Shown here piece after piece: positions 24,545 through 37,800 of a DNA stretch of 64,000 bases. The stretch is taken from assembly GCA_000499405.2 (NCBI GenBank), contig HG738137.1:16851601-16915600 (forward strand), written 5' to 3'. This DNA is from Onchocerca volvulus. Lineage: Eukaryota; Nematoda; Chromadorea; Rhabditida; Onchocercidae. Below the pieces are notes generated by a model, which saw only the letters and a program-made list of their open reading frames with translations, ran no database searches and had not been told where the DNA came from. The translations under genes were made by a program, and so were the position numbers. Position 1 is the first letter of the stretch, and every line of letters starts with the position of its first letter.

Positions 24545-24715
24545 TGTGTATGTGTGTGTGTGCGTGTGTGTGTGTGTGTGTGTGTGCTAGTTAAGAGTGC
24601 ACTACACCTTATATGTATACACATGTGTATATGTGTGTGGATGTAGTTTCTGTGCATGCGTGTGTGTGTGTGTGTGTCTGTGTGTGTGTGTGTGTCTGTG
24701 TATGTGTCTATGTGT
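24545..24715. repeat. (TG)n compound microsatellite
   Basis: Two TG blocks (24545-24586 and 24655-24715) flanking a short unique stretch that contains the palindrome AGTGCACT at 24596-24603. Alternating TG can adopt Z-DNA. Confidence 0.92.
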
Positions 24716-24887
24716 GTACTTCAGTTTGTAATTGTTTTTTTTGGGATGTTTGAATTGAAATTTAATTTGCCTCTTCAAACATTCATCTCATATCGATCTT
24801 TGATGATAGCAAACAAGGCGGCAGCAACAGAAGCAATCGACAAAAATTCTAAGCCATAATGTTAATGACAAAATCGTCCGTGTCAAA

Positions 24888-24965
24888 TGATGATGACAGT
24901 AATAACGATGATGACGACGACGATGATGATGATGATGATGATGACAATGATGGTGACAATAACAA
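24888..24965. repeat. (GAT)n trinucleotide repeat
   Basis: GATGATGAC/GATGATGAT array. The aspartate-rich ORF over it is a repeat artefact. Confidence 0.9.
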
Positions 24966-25039
24966 GAATGACAGCGACTACGAATCCCTCATTTTTGTTA
25001 TGTATTTCTCACTCATTTATCATTTTTCATTTTTCATCT

Positions 25040-28000
25040 AATTACAGTTGACAAAAAGGAATAAGAGGGGCGAGGAGCTTGAAATCAATTGATAACAAAT
25101 TTGGACATTTATCACTACAATCAAGGTGATAACAATATTTGATCATCTGTTCTTCAAGTTAATTTAATTAATGCTAAGATGGATAAACCAAATTATTTAA
25201 GCATAGCAATAATAAAAATATGATAATCAATGATAATTAACATCTGAATTGTTCGAGAGATGTTTAAAGTAATGTGATGATATATTAATCATATTTCATT
25301 ATTCAATTTTTTTCCTTTTCTTTTTTTTTTTTTTTTAGATATTATTATCAGTTGATAAGTTTCTCTTTTTTTTTTCCCCTTCATAAACTAATTCTTTCTG
25401 TTTTTTCTTCTCTTTTTATTCTCATATAAGAGATTTTTCCATCTTTATTCTTTCTTTCAATCGATTATTTTGACAAAATTTCATAATGTACCAATTTGAA
25501 TTGTTGCGATTTTCGTAAGTTGATGAATACATCTATTCAAATAATGATAACTGGAGCATTATTAAAAATAAGGCTTATTGCATATTCAATTTATTGCCAC
25601 TTTCAATCCAAATGAAAAATACTAATAGAGGATATTCTGAAATAAAGCAAGTTTGAATTTTTGTTCAAAATAACTTTATTAGTTCCTTTCCAGTTTGCAT
25701 TTAATTTAAAAGAGGAAATGATATTGATCGATTAGTACCAAATGACACATCCAATCAAATATTTGCTTTATTGAGAAATTTTCATATTAGATCAAAAAAG
25801 GTTCCATAAAATAATTCATCCGTCCATGAATCTGTCAATAATGCTAGCTTAAATTGACGATATATTCATAATCATCCATCCATCCATCAATCCATCCATA
25901 TCCATTCATTTTCCAAATAAATATCGCATGATCTTTGATCTTTAAATAAAAAAATTTTTGGCTAAATAATGGAACTTTAATGATTATTGCTTAAAGCTGT
26001 TATATGCATATAGCGTTGACATAAGTTTCGGAAATTTTAAATAAGCATTGAAAAAAAAATCAACTCTCATATGACCATAGATTAAAATTAAATAGTACAA
26101 ATTAGCAATTTAAATTAGAATCGAATATTCTCCTATTTTAATACGATCTCATATCTGATAATCTTATATGATCTTATAATTTCATATCTTATATGATCTT
26201 ATAATTCCCGTTGAATAATTCATCCAAATATGCGAAAATATCAAAAATTCTTATTTGGCCAGAAAATAAAAGGCAATTTTAAATTATGGAAAAAAGCATT
26301 TTACATTTTGCATTTAATGAAGTCAATCGATATCAGTATTGCATTATCGAACAAATGTTCCATTTCACAATTTGATGAATTTCTTTTTTCACAATGCTAC
26401 TATCCCTAGTCAATCGATTTTCTAAATTTAAATCGTTCTAAAATTTTCTTACCATCATTAGCATTAATGCAGAAAGAGATGAAATGGATGGCACATTTGA
26501 GCCATTTTATCTTAGATAATATTTTCTCTCATGCTAATTAATGCATTTTAAACCACTCTTCCAAGCTTTTAACTAATTTATTGAATCGATATTGTGTTTT
26601 AATTATTCAATTCATAACCAATTATTATATTTTACTAACAATAAGTTCTAATTTACAAAATATGAAAATTCTTGGCTTTATTTATCATTACTACTGATTA
26701 TTGTAATCATCATTCTAATCTGTAACGTATGAGAGCCTTAGGCTTTATCATCACTTAGCAACATATGAAAGTCTTGGCCTAGTCATTATCATCATTATCA
26801 TCATTATTAGCATTATCATAATCTGTTTATTTGTTTGAAATGATTGAAAGAATTTTGCCTAATCCTGGTGACAACAAAGCAATGTTTACATTTATCAAAC
26901 GCTGCATAAATGTCATGTCACCATTGTCACATTATCACAATCGAACTTTTTTTTTTTTGTTTCTAAGCTATTTTCTCCCTTCTTTTGGACAAACGCTAAA
27001 AAAAAAAAAAAAAAAAATCGAATTTTTTCATCATTTTTTCCTTTCTTTCTCTGTCCTATCATCATCCATTACACTCTTCCAATAATATTTCACATCGAGT
27101 AACCAACAATAATATTGTATGTATGTATGTTGTATGTGCGTATGTGTGTATGTTGGTATGTGTGTATGTTGTGTGTGTATGTGTGTATGTGTGTGTCACC
27201 ACAACGTTTTTGCCCTCTGACGACCGCGTCATATTGGTCGTCCTCTTTTCTTTGTATCTTTTCATCGGTCGAGAAACTTTTTTTGCCAACGGAATTGAAG
27301 CGAAGAATGTGCGATGAATAGCTAGCTATTTTCCACTTGTATTCATGCCAAAAGTTTTTATGAATTTTTCATAATGTTAGTATTTACCGCGATAAACATA
27401 AAATACGGGGATATTCCTCGATGAGCATAGAGTGCGGGAATATTCCGCGATGAGTATAGAATGCGGAGATATTCCGCGATGAGCATAGAATGTGGGGATA
27501 TTCCGCGATGAATACAAAATGCGGGGATATCCTCTTTCCTCTTTCCCGCCTCTCCCGCTCTCTCCTGTTCTATCTTAACAACTCATCAATAGTGCAAAAT
27601 CTCTTTGATGCTTATCCGGAATTGTTCCTAATAACTAGTATTTATCCAGGAACTAGTTAGTATTAGAGTCTTTGAACTGCTGTTTTTATCAATCGATAAA
27701 AGTTGTGAAAACAGAAAAGGTCAAAGTTTATATTATAAATAGTCAAAATCAATTTATATGAGAATATGTTTCCATATCAAGAAAATTTAATTACACTTTA
27801 ACAAAAAATTAAAATCTTTCTGAAAAGCATTTTCAATTCATCCTATTCCAATTTTTCTATTCCAATTTCTAAAAAATACGCAAATTTTTTCTACCTCATT
27901 TTCAATTTGAAATATTTTATTTGTAGCATTGCAATTAATAGCAAAAAATATATGAAATTACAGGAAAAAGTCAGCATAAGGTCAAAATTTATCAATTAAA

Positions 28001-28205
28001 TTTTCAAAAAGAAAAATGAATTTGCATTGACATTACTTGTACTTGACCAGCATATTTGATGATTGATAATAATTCGTTTTTATGTTTATGTTATTTGTTG
28101 AAGTTGAAAAATTATCAATCGTTTTTTTTTTCTTTTTTTGTGATATTACGCTAATTTTTTGATTGAAAAAAATTGTTTTAAAAAGGAATTTTTTTCATTT
28201 TGCAG
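25040..28205. other. Non-coding DNA immediately upstream of the receptor's first exon
   Basis: AT-rich, now with poly-T runs prominent on the plus strand. Contains a TATG/TGTG simple repeat (27115-27200) and the 29-bp minisatellite at 27388-27532. No supportable ORF. Probably promoter and 5' UTR or outron territory of the receptor gene. Confidence 0.5.
27388..27532. repeat. 29-bp minisatellite, five units
   Basis: Exactly five 29-bp units of the form CGCGATGAGCATAGAATG followed by CGGGGATATTC. GC-rich for this region, with CGCG in most units. Confidence 0.92.
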
Positions 28206-28540
28206 ATAAGAATAAACGCGTAACTAATCATATTCCTTAAATGAGTGATAATGAGCATAACTTATCAACGTCAATTAATGCTCATCATACACGTATGGAT
28301 AAGTTTCGTGGTGTTAATCAATCGATATCAGAAAATGATATGATAATTGCAACAACAGATAGTAATAATGTGGAAAGTACCAAAAGTTCGATGAAACGAC
28401 GCCATTATCAAAGAAAACGAAGAGAAGAAGCAACAATTGAACAAATTTCATCATTCCCAATCAAAAATGATTCAAAAATATCAATGCCACCACCATCGAT
28501 GCATGCTACAACAATAAAATCAGAAAACGACGAAAAAGAA
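28206..28540 (+). CDS. daf-12: daf-12 exon 1 (start codon 28241)
   Basis: Encodes 100 residues: [20 protein letters not shown], a basic cluster [12 protein letters not shown] that could be a nuclear localisation signal, and an acidic end NDEKE. The ATG has an in-frame TAA directly before it. The acceptor TTTTGCAG at 28205 could be a cis acceptor or an SL trans-splice site. Donor GAA|GTTAGT at 28541, phase 0, fits the exon at 57432. Confidence 0.75.
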
Positions 28541-31500
28541 GTTAGTTTTAAAATTTAATCGTAAAAATTTCACCTTCGGAAATTGATTTTTATTTTTTAA
28601 ATTAGTTTTTTTTTTTAATTAGAAATTTTTGTTTGTAATCATAGAATTTCGTCTTCAGAAATTTTTTCAATAGATCGTTTCGTCATTATAATTTTCTTTT
28701 TTTTTTTTTGCGATTGATTAACATCAAAATATATCGAAATTAAATAATTGCAATAATTTTTTTTTCCCTATCTTTGGCTCAAATAAGTTTATGGAATTTA
28801 ATTGAATTATCGATTTTTCCATTCTTTATTGATTGGATTTTTAATTTTTATTCTTTTTTTAAAATAAATGGCATAATAAATGTTGAATGAAAAAAGAAAC
28901 AGAAAAGGAAAAAGATAGAAATAATTGGTTAAAAAAAAAAAAAAAAAAGGAATAAATATGGATGATGTGAATCAAATCTGCTTTATGTAAACAATTTTTA
29001 TATGATTGAATTACGAATTATTTTTCCGGAGTAAAATCGCAAAAATTTTTCATATAGAAAAATGAAAAAATTCGATAAAGAAGTGTATCAATTTTGATGA
29101 TTTCATCGACCAAACATTATCATTTTGTTTTTTGACCTTCTTTAAAAGAAGGAGAAGAAAAAAAAAGAACGATCAATGATAAAAAAAGTTGAAATTTTAT
29201 TTTAACAAATGATATATTGCATTGATGAAAAGTGTCACTTTGTTATCAAAAAATTTTTCATAAGGGATGAATGAAATATGAAACTTGAGCATTATTACCA
29301 CGTGACATGCAAAAAAAAAAAACGAAAAAAATGCAGATTTAGTTCATGTTGAGTGCAATATGAGTAAATTTTGGTTACAGATTGGAATGATTTCTTTTGA
29401 AGTAAAAAAAGAAAGAAAAAAAAAAGTTGCCGAGAAATCGTTCTATTTGCGAATTTTACCTTGTTTCTTTCATTTTTATTAGATTGAAGAAGAAAAAGAT
29501 GAAGACGAAGGAAATAAACCAAATTAATTTTGTCTAAACTTCAATGAATCCAATTTTCGTCGCTCTTTTTTTTTTTTTTTTTTTTTTTATCGCATTTTTA
29601 ATCATTTTAAATCTGGTCTATTCCTAAAGATCAATATATCAGTCATATTTTTAGTCATTTTTCTTTTATCTTTAATGTCATTCTTTTCCTTTAACATTCT
29701 GTTTATTGTCTTTTTTCCCCTCTCTCTTTCTCTCTTTATTTCTGAAATTGAATTTGATAAGAAAAATAATGATTATGACGATGATGATGATGATGATGAT
29801 TGTTAGATCACCAAATTGCCCATTCGCATTAATCTTTATCTATGCTTTTTCTATCCAAAAGGAATAATTTTTATAAATTTGTTTAAAAAAAGAAAAAGAA
29901 AAAAATGAAATTATCAGTTTCACAAAAAAAAGTTATTTTATTGATAAGAGAGCAGAAATCATTTGAAAGAGTGCGAAGCAAACAAAATGCGCCTTTTAGA
30001 AAAAGAACTTTCATTTTTCATTCATTCTGGAAAAAAAAAACGAAAAAACAACAACATAACATCAACCGAACAGCAACTGGTTTTTAAAAAACTTTTTTTT
30101 TTTGTTGAAAATTTAAACTTTTTTGAAGTGGAATGTGTAGCAGTGAAAAGTGGAAAAATGTTGTTTGTTCATGGCAAGCTGATGATGATGATGATATCTT
30201 CACTCTTCTCTCATACATGTACTATTATTTCCTCTCAAAATTTCATCCTGATTGATTTCAATCACTCGATCATTTCCATATTATCAGTAGAAGAGAGGGA
30301 GAGAGAGAGAGAGAGAAGGAGAAAGAAAAGAAGGAGGGAAAAAAAAAGCAATTACAATTTAATTTGTTATATCTTTCTTAATCTCACATTTAATTAATTA
30401 CTGAAAGAGAAAAAGAAAAAAGAAAAATCCTATTTGATCAATTTATTTACAATTCACTTAAATATTTATCTTCTATAGCTATTTATACATATATATATAT
30501 ATATATTTTTTCATATCAATTTGAAATTCCTAAATCAATATTTTCTTTTTTTTTAGTTGTTTTTAATTTTTTAAATTTTAAAATTTCGTTTAATTTATAG
30601 TCAAATTTGATGTTAGGCAATAAGTGCATTAATTAGCAGTAATCTTTACGAATTGACATGTTGATGGATTGGGAATTTCGGTATTTGTATCTTTTCAGTC
30701 TATTTAATTAATGATTAATTAAATTGAAGCGATAAGCAATGATGAAAAGTTGGTACATTTTTAATCGATTTTTAATGGAACTAAAATCTAATCGAATAAT
30801 ACTGATCTGCGATCTTTGAAAAAAATTGATTGATTACGATAGCATTCGCAATTATATACGATTGTTTGCATCCATTAAAAGATATGCATATTTATGTGAC
30901 ACATTAATATGGTTTGTCTAAAATGAATTTGCATTTTTGATTATGATTATAAATCATTTTATCAGATTCGAAAGGAGGAAAAAAAGACGGGATGGATTCA
31001 GATGGAAGGGAGAAAGATAGGAATGGATTCAAATGGAAAGGAGAAAGATAGGAATGGATTCAGATGGAAGGGAGAAAGCTAGGGATGGATTCAGATGGAA
31101 GGGAGAGAGATAGGGATTGATTCAGATGGAAGGAAGAAAGATAGGGATGGATTCAGATGAAATAAAAATAAAACATGCAAAATTGATGGTAATTAATTTT
31201 TGAATCTTGAGAAATATAAAATGCGACAGAAAAAAAAAGCTTTAAAAATAAATTTTGATAATTGTTGTTTCGGAAAGTTTAGAATATTCATTTAGCTTTA
31301 CATGCATTTTTGTAAATAATCATTTCATTAAATCATTTAATTTAAATTTATTAAATCATTCAATCAATTTAAGCTTCATTTATTTCTTCAACTATAATTA
31401 ATGCTAATTAATTATCTTTTAACATGAATATATCAAACAAGTGATTTATAAACTAAAAATATAAAATTTATCATTAACAGTTAAAAGGTATTATCAATTC

Positions 31501-32068
31501 TTACACATTCACAAATATAATACTCATTTCATATTCATAATTGCTACTGATTCAAGTAGTAAAGATTAATCACTTTTTATAGATTATTCATAAGTTATTA
31601 CTGAATGAAACCTATTTATCCGTCTTCATCATATTTCATCAGTTGAACTTTGACCGTCCAGTTAACTTTGATTTATCAGTTCTACTTCAATTCAAATTCG
31701 AAAGTTAACTGCATCAATTGTCCTTTAATTTGTTTCAACTTATTTTTGTTGATTATTTGAAAAAAACAAAATCTAATATATCCCCAGCCATTTTATATAA
31801 CGCTGAATAATTGTATGCTGATATGATAATGCATGAATAATTATTCGAAATGATTATTTATTGAGAAATTATAAAATTACTTTAAAATATCAAAATTATC
31901 AATGGTACTTGTGATTGAAAATTTTAACGGGCAACCTGTTTATCAATGGTACCTGTGATTGAAAGTTCCAACGAATAACCTGTTCTACACGCTAATTAAT
32001 GCATTATTCAATATTTCAAATCATTTCTTTTGCTTTTCTTTTGTCCATTTTTCTTTTTCTTCCCTTTA

Positions 32069-32099
<31 letters not shown>

Positions 32100-34773
32100 A
32101 ATTTTGTTGACATTCTATGTACTTCAACAAAAAATGATCTTTTTTAGTAAAATTTTAGAAAATTTTTCCATCATTTTTATTCATTTTAATCGAAATAAAT
32201 TTATTTTTATTTTTTATTTTTTATTTTTTTGGAAATAAATTTTCAAATTTATTTTTTTGTAAGATAAATATTCAACAAATATTTTAAAAAATTTTTGATT
32301 TCTCTAAAACTATCTTCTTATGCCCGGAAATTATTAATCATATATTAATTCATCATCATACATATTCATCATTTTTAAATAATCAGCAAAAACTTTTTGA
32401 CGACAGAAATTTCTAGAATTTCCATCAATTTAATTATTATTTGACTGGATAGAAAATATTTCTTCCTTCCTTCCTTCCTTCCGTCTTTTAAAAAAGTATT
32501 AAGAGGGGTGATGCAGTAGTTTAAAAAAGTTCAAACAAATGTCTCGTTTTTCAACTAACTTTTTTTTTTTTTTTTTTTCTCCCGCGATATAGAGCAAAAA
32601 TCGATATTATAGAAAGTAGCTTACTTTGTATTGAAGAATTATATTTCTTTTCAAAACTTTTCTTGAAAATATTTTTGGAATTAGGCCAACAACTCGTCGA
32701 TAAGTTTATTTCATTTTTGTCGACAAAAAAAGTTTATTTTTTAATGCTCGAATAACTAACGATTACTATTACTATGGCTATTTGCTACCTTGGCGATAAC
32801 CATAGCGACGCGTAAATTTGAAAAGTTATGAAAGAAAAACTTTTTTTTGAAATATAAGCATATTTGAATTTCAAAAATTAGCCTCCCTATCTTTTTCTAA
32901 TATACTCATATTTTCACAGTAATAGTTTAGTTAAAAAATATAATTGCAATTATCGTCATTAATATTTTTTGACTATTAATTAATCTTGCTAGAAATAATT
33001 AATTTTTGCAAGAAAACCAATTCGCATATTTTCTTATAAATTATTTTAATAAATTTTTTCAATTTTAAATTTGTTTTTCTTTCTCTTACATTTTTTTTTC
33101 TAGAAAAAAAAAAAAGAAAACAGAATTAATTTTATTATAATCATCTCATTATATTTTTCGGATAAAAAAATAAATATGATGAGATGGTGTAATCTTTTTG
33201 GAACTAATCAAATTAATTCAATCGATAAAAAAAAAACCATTACGATTTGAAAAATACTAATATATGATTTGAGATATTAATAATTGTATCATTTTACTTT
33301 TTGGAATACGTTATGATTTATTTAGAACCGAAAATAGGAAATTTTAATTTCTTTTTTTTTTTTTTTTCTTTACCAGAAAAAAAAAAGAGAGATCTGATAA
33401 AATTTTGTTAGTTTAGCAATAAAATTTGGCACTTATCTGTAAAATTTTTATGCCTTTCAAGTATCTTTTCATACATTTGAACTTCAAGGATCAATTCTTT
33501 TTTTTTTTTTTTTACTCGAAATTATTTTGTTTTTTTTTTCCACTTCTTTTCCATTCTTAATACTCTTCGTACTTATAGAAATTTTTAAATCTGGTTTTTT
33601 TCAAATTAATTCTTTCGGGAATTTTTCGAAAAATATGGTTAATAACCGAAATATTGCGTAATTTTTAAGCTAATTTCACTTTTGGCACTTTTTTTTTTTT
33701 TTTTTTTTTTTTACAACAAAAGTACAATTAGCATAATTGAAAAAATAAAAGAACGATGTAAAACTTAGAAGAATGAAAAATCAAAAATGATATTTTTCTC
33801 AATTGCATATTCTAAAAAAAAAATAAAAGAAAAAAAAACCATTTTTGTTAAATTAACTTCATTTTTGTTTGAATTATCATCATCATTGATATCATATTTC
33901 TCTTTATTTTCTTTAATTTTTTTTTATTTTATTTTACCAATTCTAGCAAAAATATGCATTGATTTTCATTTCAGTTTTTGAAAAATAATAAACTTTACTT
34001 ATCAATAATCTAAAGTAATTAAATTGATACAATTGTAATTGCCCGATTTTCATATTGATAAAATTCCATTATGAAGCAAACATGACTATATACATTTTAT
34101 TACTTATTACTTATTTTCTGTTTTCTTACTCATTTCATATTTTCCATCTAATTGGTCTAATTAGATATTAGACAGTAGGTGAATTTGGATGATTTTTTTT
34201 ATCATTTAATCATAAAATAGTAACAGTAATGCGCGAAATCAATAGGCCTACTTGGCCCAAAAGCTACTTGCAAATGTATAATACAATTACTTGGCCCGAA
34301 AATTGCTTGCTAATATATACGGTATAATTCACGAATGAAATTGTTTTCGAAGGATAAGAGAATCCGAAAAATGAAAAAACAAATTGAATGTTTGTTTTTG
34401 AACTGGTTTTATTGTTAAATGTTTATTAAAAACTTAGATTTTTGTACAAAGTTGTCTTAACTGCTCTATGATTTTTAAATGGTAGCCCTAACGTGATGGC
34501 ATAAAAGTAGCACAAATGATTTCAATATGAATGAAGTTTTTAACAATTTTTTTGCTTATTTTTTGTTTAAATTATTTTTTTTTTTTGATTAAAAATTATT
34601 GGTTAAGACATTACAAAGATAAGTCGTCGGAAATTTTGTTTTGAATTTTAAAATTTCTATCTTTATTGCTTTCTTGGGGATGGATTTTGAGAAATTTTTA
34701 TACTATCTTTTTTTTTTTTTTTTTTTAAAAATAACTCAGGAGTTAACAGGGTTATAGATAGATAAACAAGTTT

Positions 34774-34826
<53 letters not shown>

Positions 34827-37800
34827 TTTTAGAAGCTATTGATGATGAATTGAGAGGAATTATCGAAACTAGTTTTTTAATAGCTAAACGAGAAATTGTC
34901 AAAGAATTCAACATTAACTCAACCATTTTGCGATTTTTTAAGTATCTGAATTAAATTGGCGAAGAAAAAAAAAAGAAAAAAAAACTTAACAACGATGCTC
35001 AAAATATCGATGAAAAAATTGACCGTTAGAAGTCGTAACGACGTCGTAACGATGAACCATTTCTTGATGATATGCGACAAAAAGTGGTGTATAACAATGA
35101 ACATTTTAATTTATTGAACAAAAAAGAAACTCTAAAACACATTTTGAAACCAAATTTGTACCAAAAATAATTAAGATCACTAGTTTTAGTCGTCTGATCC
35201 AATTGCCAGAGCTTTCTGAATCTTGTCAAAATCATTGAAAATCAAGAATCTTTAAGAATTGAACGAATTGAATGATGAAACCATATTTATGACCTTTGGT
35301 TATTTTCCTTCTTAATCATCACGACATATCGGGAAAATACTTTCCACAATTATTGAAATGTGAAAAATGCTTCGGAAAGAATTCGTTATGCATAAATTTC
35401 TATGATCAAGTAAAATAAACAAAATAATTTTCTTTTGATTAAGACTTTAAAAAAAAAAAAAAGAAAGAACTCGAGCCTATGTATAATAATTAAAAATTGA
35501 TAATTTTAAACAGCAGTTAATTTTATAATCAATTCGAATTGTCATTCAAAGTTTAAAAAAAATATTTGCTATTTAAAAAAGCGAAACAAAATTTATTCCC
35601 TTTTTTTTTTTTTGTTATGTATCGCTATTTCTTTCTTCAGTAATAATTTTTTTTTATTTTTATTTATTTATTTATTTTTTTTAATCAGAAAAGATTTACT
35701 GTTGAAATGATTTTTCCTTTGTTTTTTTTTTTGTTCTTTTTCTTAATTTGTTGAAAAACTTGCTTTGTTGAAAGTAAATATGAGCATTATGAATTTGCCA
35801 ATAAAATTTGCGAAAAGTTATACTTCATTTTTAAAATAAATTGAACATTATATTGAATGAACAATCTTTGTTAAAATGGGAAAAAAATCTTTTTTTTCTT
35901 TTTTTTTTTCAATCAAAATTACTTTTTTTTTTTTTTTTTTTTATTGAAGTAAACGTTCAATTATTCATTCAAAAAAAAGAAAAATTTCTTTCTTGACATC
36001 TATATTTTGTGCATTTTAACTTTAAAAATTTCCATAAAACGAAAATAAAATAAGGAAATTATCTATATTTTTACTAAAAAAAAAAAAAAAGTGTTGCATA
36101 TAACTGAGAATTGCATATTGATGATGCTTTTTTGGAATTAATGCTTCTTTCTTATTATTCATTTATTTTTTCTTTCAAATTTTCCTTTTTCAGGAATTCT
36201 TCTCATTATCATAATTGATATGATATTATTATCAATTTATCACTTCAAAAGTTATTAAAACGTTTCAAAACTGTTAAGTAGTAACATGGATGATAACGAA
36301 GTAGAAATGTTTGGAATGAATTATTATTTATGATATCATTATTTGTATTAAAATATATATTAAAATATATATTTCTGTCATTCATCTTTCTGTAAACAAT
36401 CAAAATAATGAATTGTTGGAATAAGTAATTTATTAGGAATTATCAATTCAATCCAATTTCTTTAAAAATAATTAACCAAATTTATTTTAGAAAAAAGAAA
36501 AACTCAAATATTTCTCTTAAAAAATTATAGAACTTCAACAAATTTCAAGTCATTTAGATTAGCTGAACATTTCAAACGATATTATAATGAAATTTTTGAT
36601 CGATTACTAGAGAAAAATATAGGAAGGATAATAGAAAATGAGTTACTAAATTCTAATATTTCATCAAATTTTATCGAAATTTAAATTTGGCTTCATTCCT
36701 TCTTTCATTGATTAATTTTCTAGAAAATTTGAAAAACCACAATTTAATCAATGATTTTATATTTCAATTTAATTATTAGTAATACAGCAATTGGAAAAAA
36801 GAGTTCATGGTTTAATTTATCTATGCACGATACGATCAATTAATAATTATCCTCAATAATTCGTTCTTCAATTGTCAAAAAAAAAAAAAATCAAATCAGA
36901 TTATCAGTACGGTTTATTTTTTCCAATTATCAGTACAGTACATTTTTTCCTAAATATTCAGTTCTCTCTGATGAAAACCATAAAATTAACATTTTTTCAA
37001 TCTATCTTACCTCTAGATTGAATTCATTATTTGTAATTTATTGTAGTCTAATTCATGGAAACATGAGATTTTTAGAAGAGAATTTTGTTAAATTTTGTTA
37101 AAAACTTTGAAATTGTTTAAAATGGGTAATATTAGAGAGAGATTGCATCAAATTAGGCCTTGGCCTTATTAATCCTATTGGTCAAGTTTATTTATCGTGT
37201 AGAAGATTTCTGTCCCAATTTACTCGTTAATACAAATTTGTACCTCTTCCTATATTTATCACTTTTTCTCTTTATCATTTTTTTTCTTATTTTCTGATAT
37301 AATCTCTTTTTCTGATAATATCAATATTTTCTGACTTTTTGCTTCAAATCATTTATCATTTTTGATAAAATTATTTATAGCATTAGATAATTAAATTGAA
37401 TATCTGATAATTATAGTATTTCTGTTCGATTCTTTCGTATTTATTTCCCATCACATAAACAAACACATTTTTATTTACAAACTAGTAAGAATTTATCTAG
37501 TCTCATTTTAGCTTTTATAAGCTGATATGCTATTGCATAACATATCTTCTTCAATTGCAACAAATCAATTACTTGTAAATTTTATTTCCATTAATTCATT
37601 TCTGATTACAAAGAAATCATTGCGCATATTTGATTTTTACTAATTTATTTCTGATTATTTCGAAAAATAGAAAAAAGAGAGAGTTAAGAAATGAAACGAC
37701 TAGAAATAAAATAAATGTCCGATAATTATATTACGAACGATTTATAGTTACTATGGATACAAAAAATGCTCTGATTACTGATAATTTCATTGTCTTTTTT

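Noticed and set aside
8709..28205. Spliced-leader RNA or 5S rRNA genes
   Set aside because: I scanned for the SL1 leader GGTTTAATTACCCAAG on both strands and for 5S-like sequence and found neither.
29963..30397. 144-codon ORF on the plus strand
   Set aside because: Built from poly-A, GATGATG and GAGAGA repeats; the frame has no family signature and no splice support.
32500..32850. Slightly less AT-rich stretch containing GCTACCTTGGCGATAAC, X-box (RFX)-like
   Set aside because: The match to the RFX consensus is imperfect, with several deviations, and nothing else supports a site.
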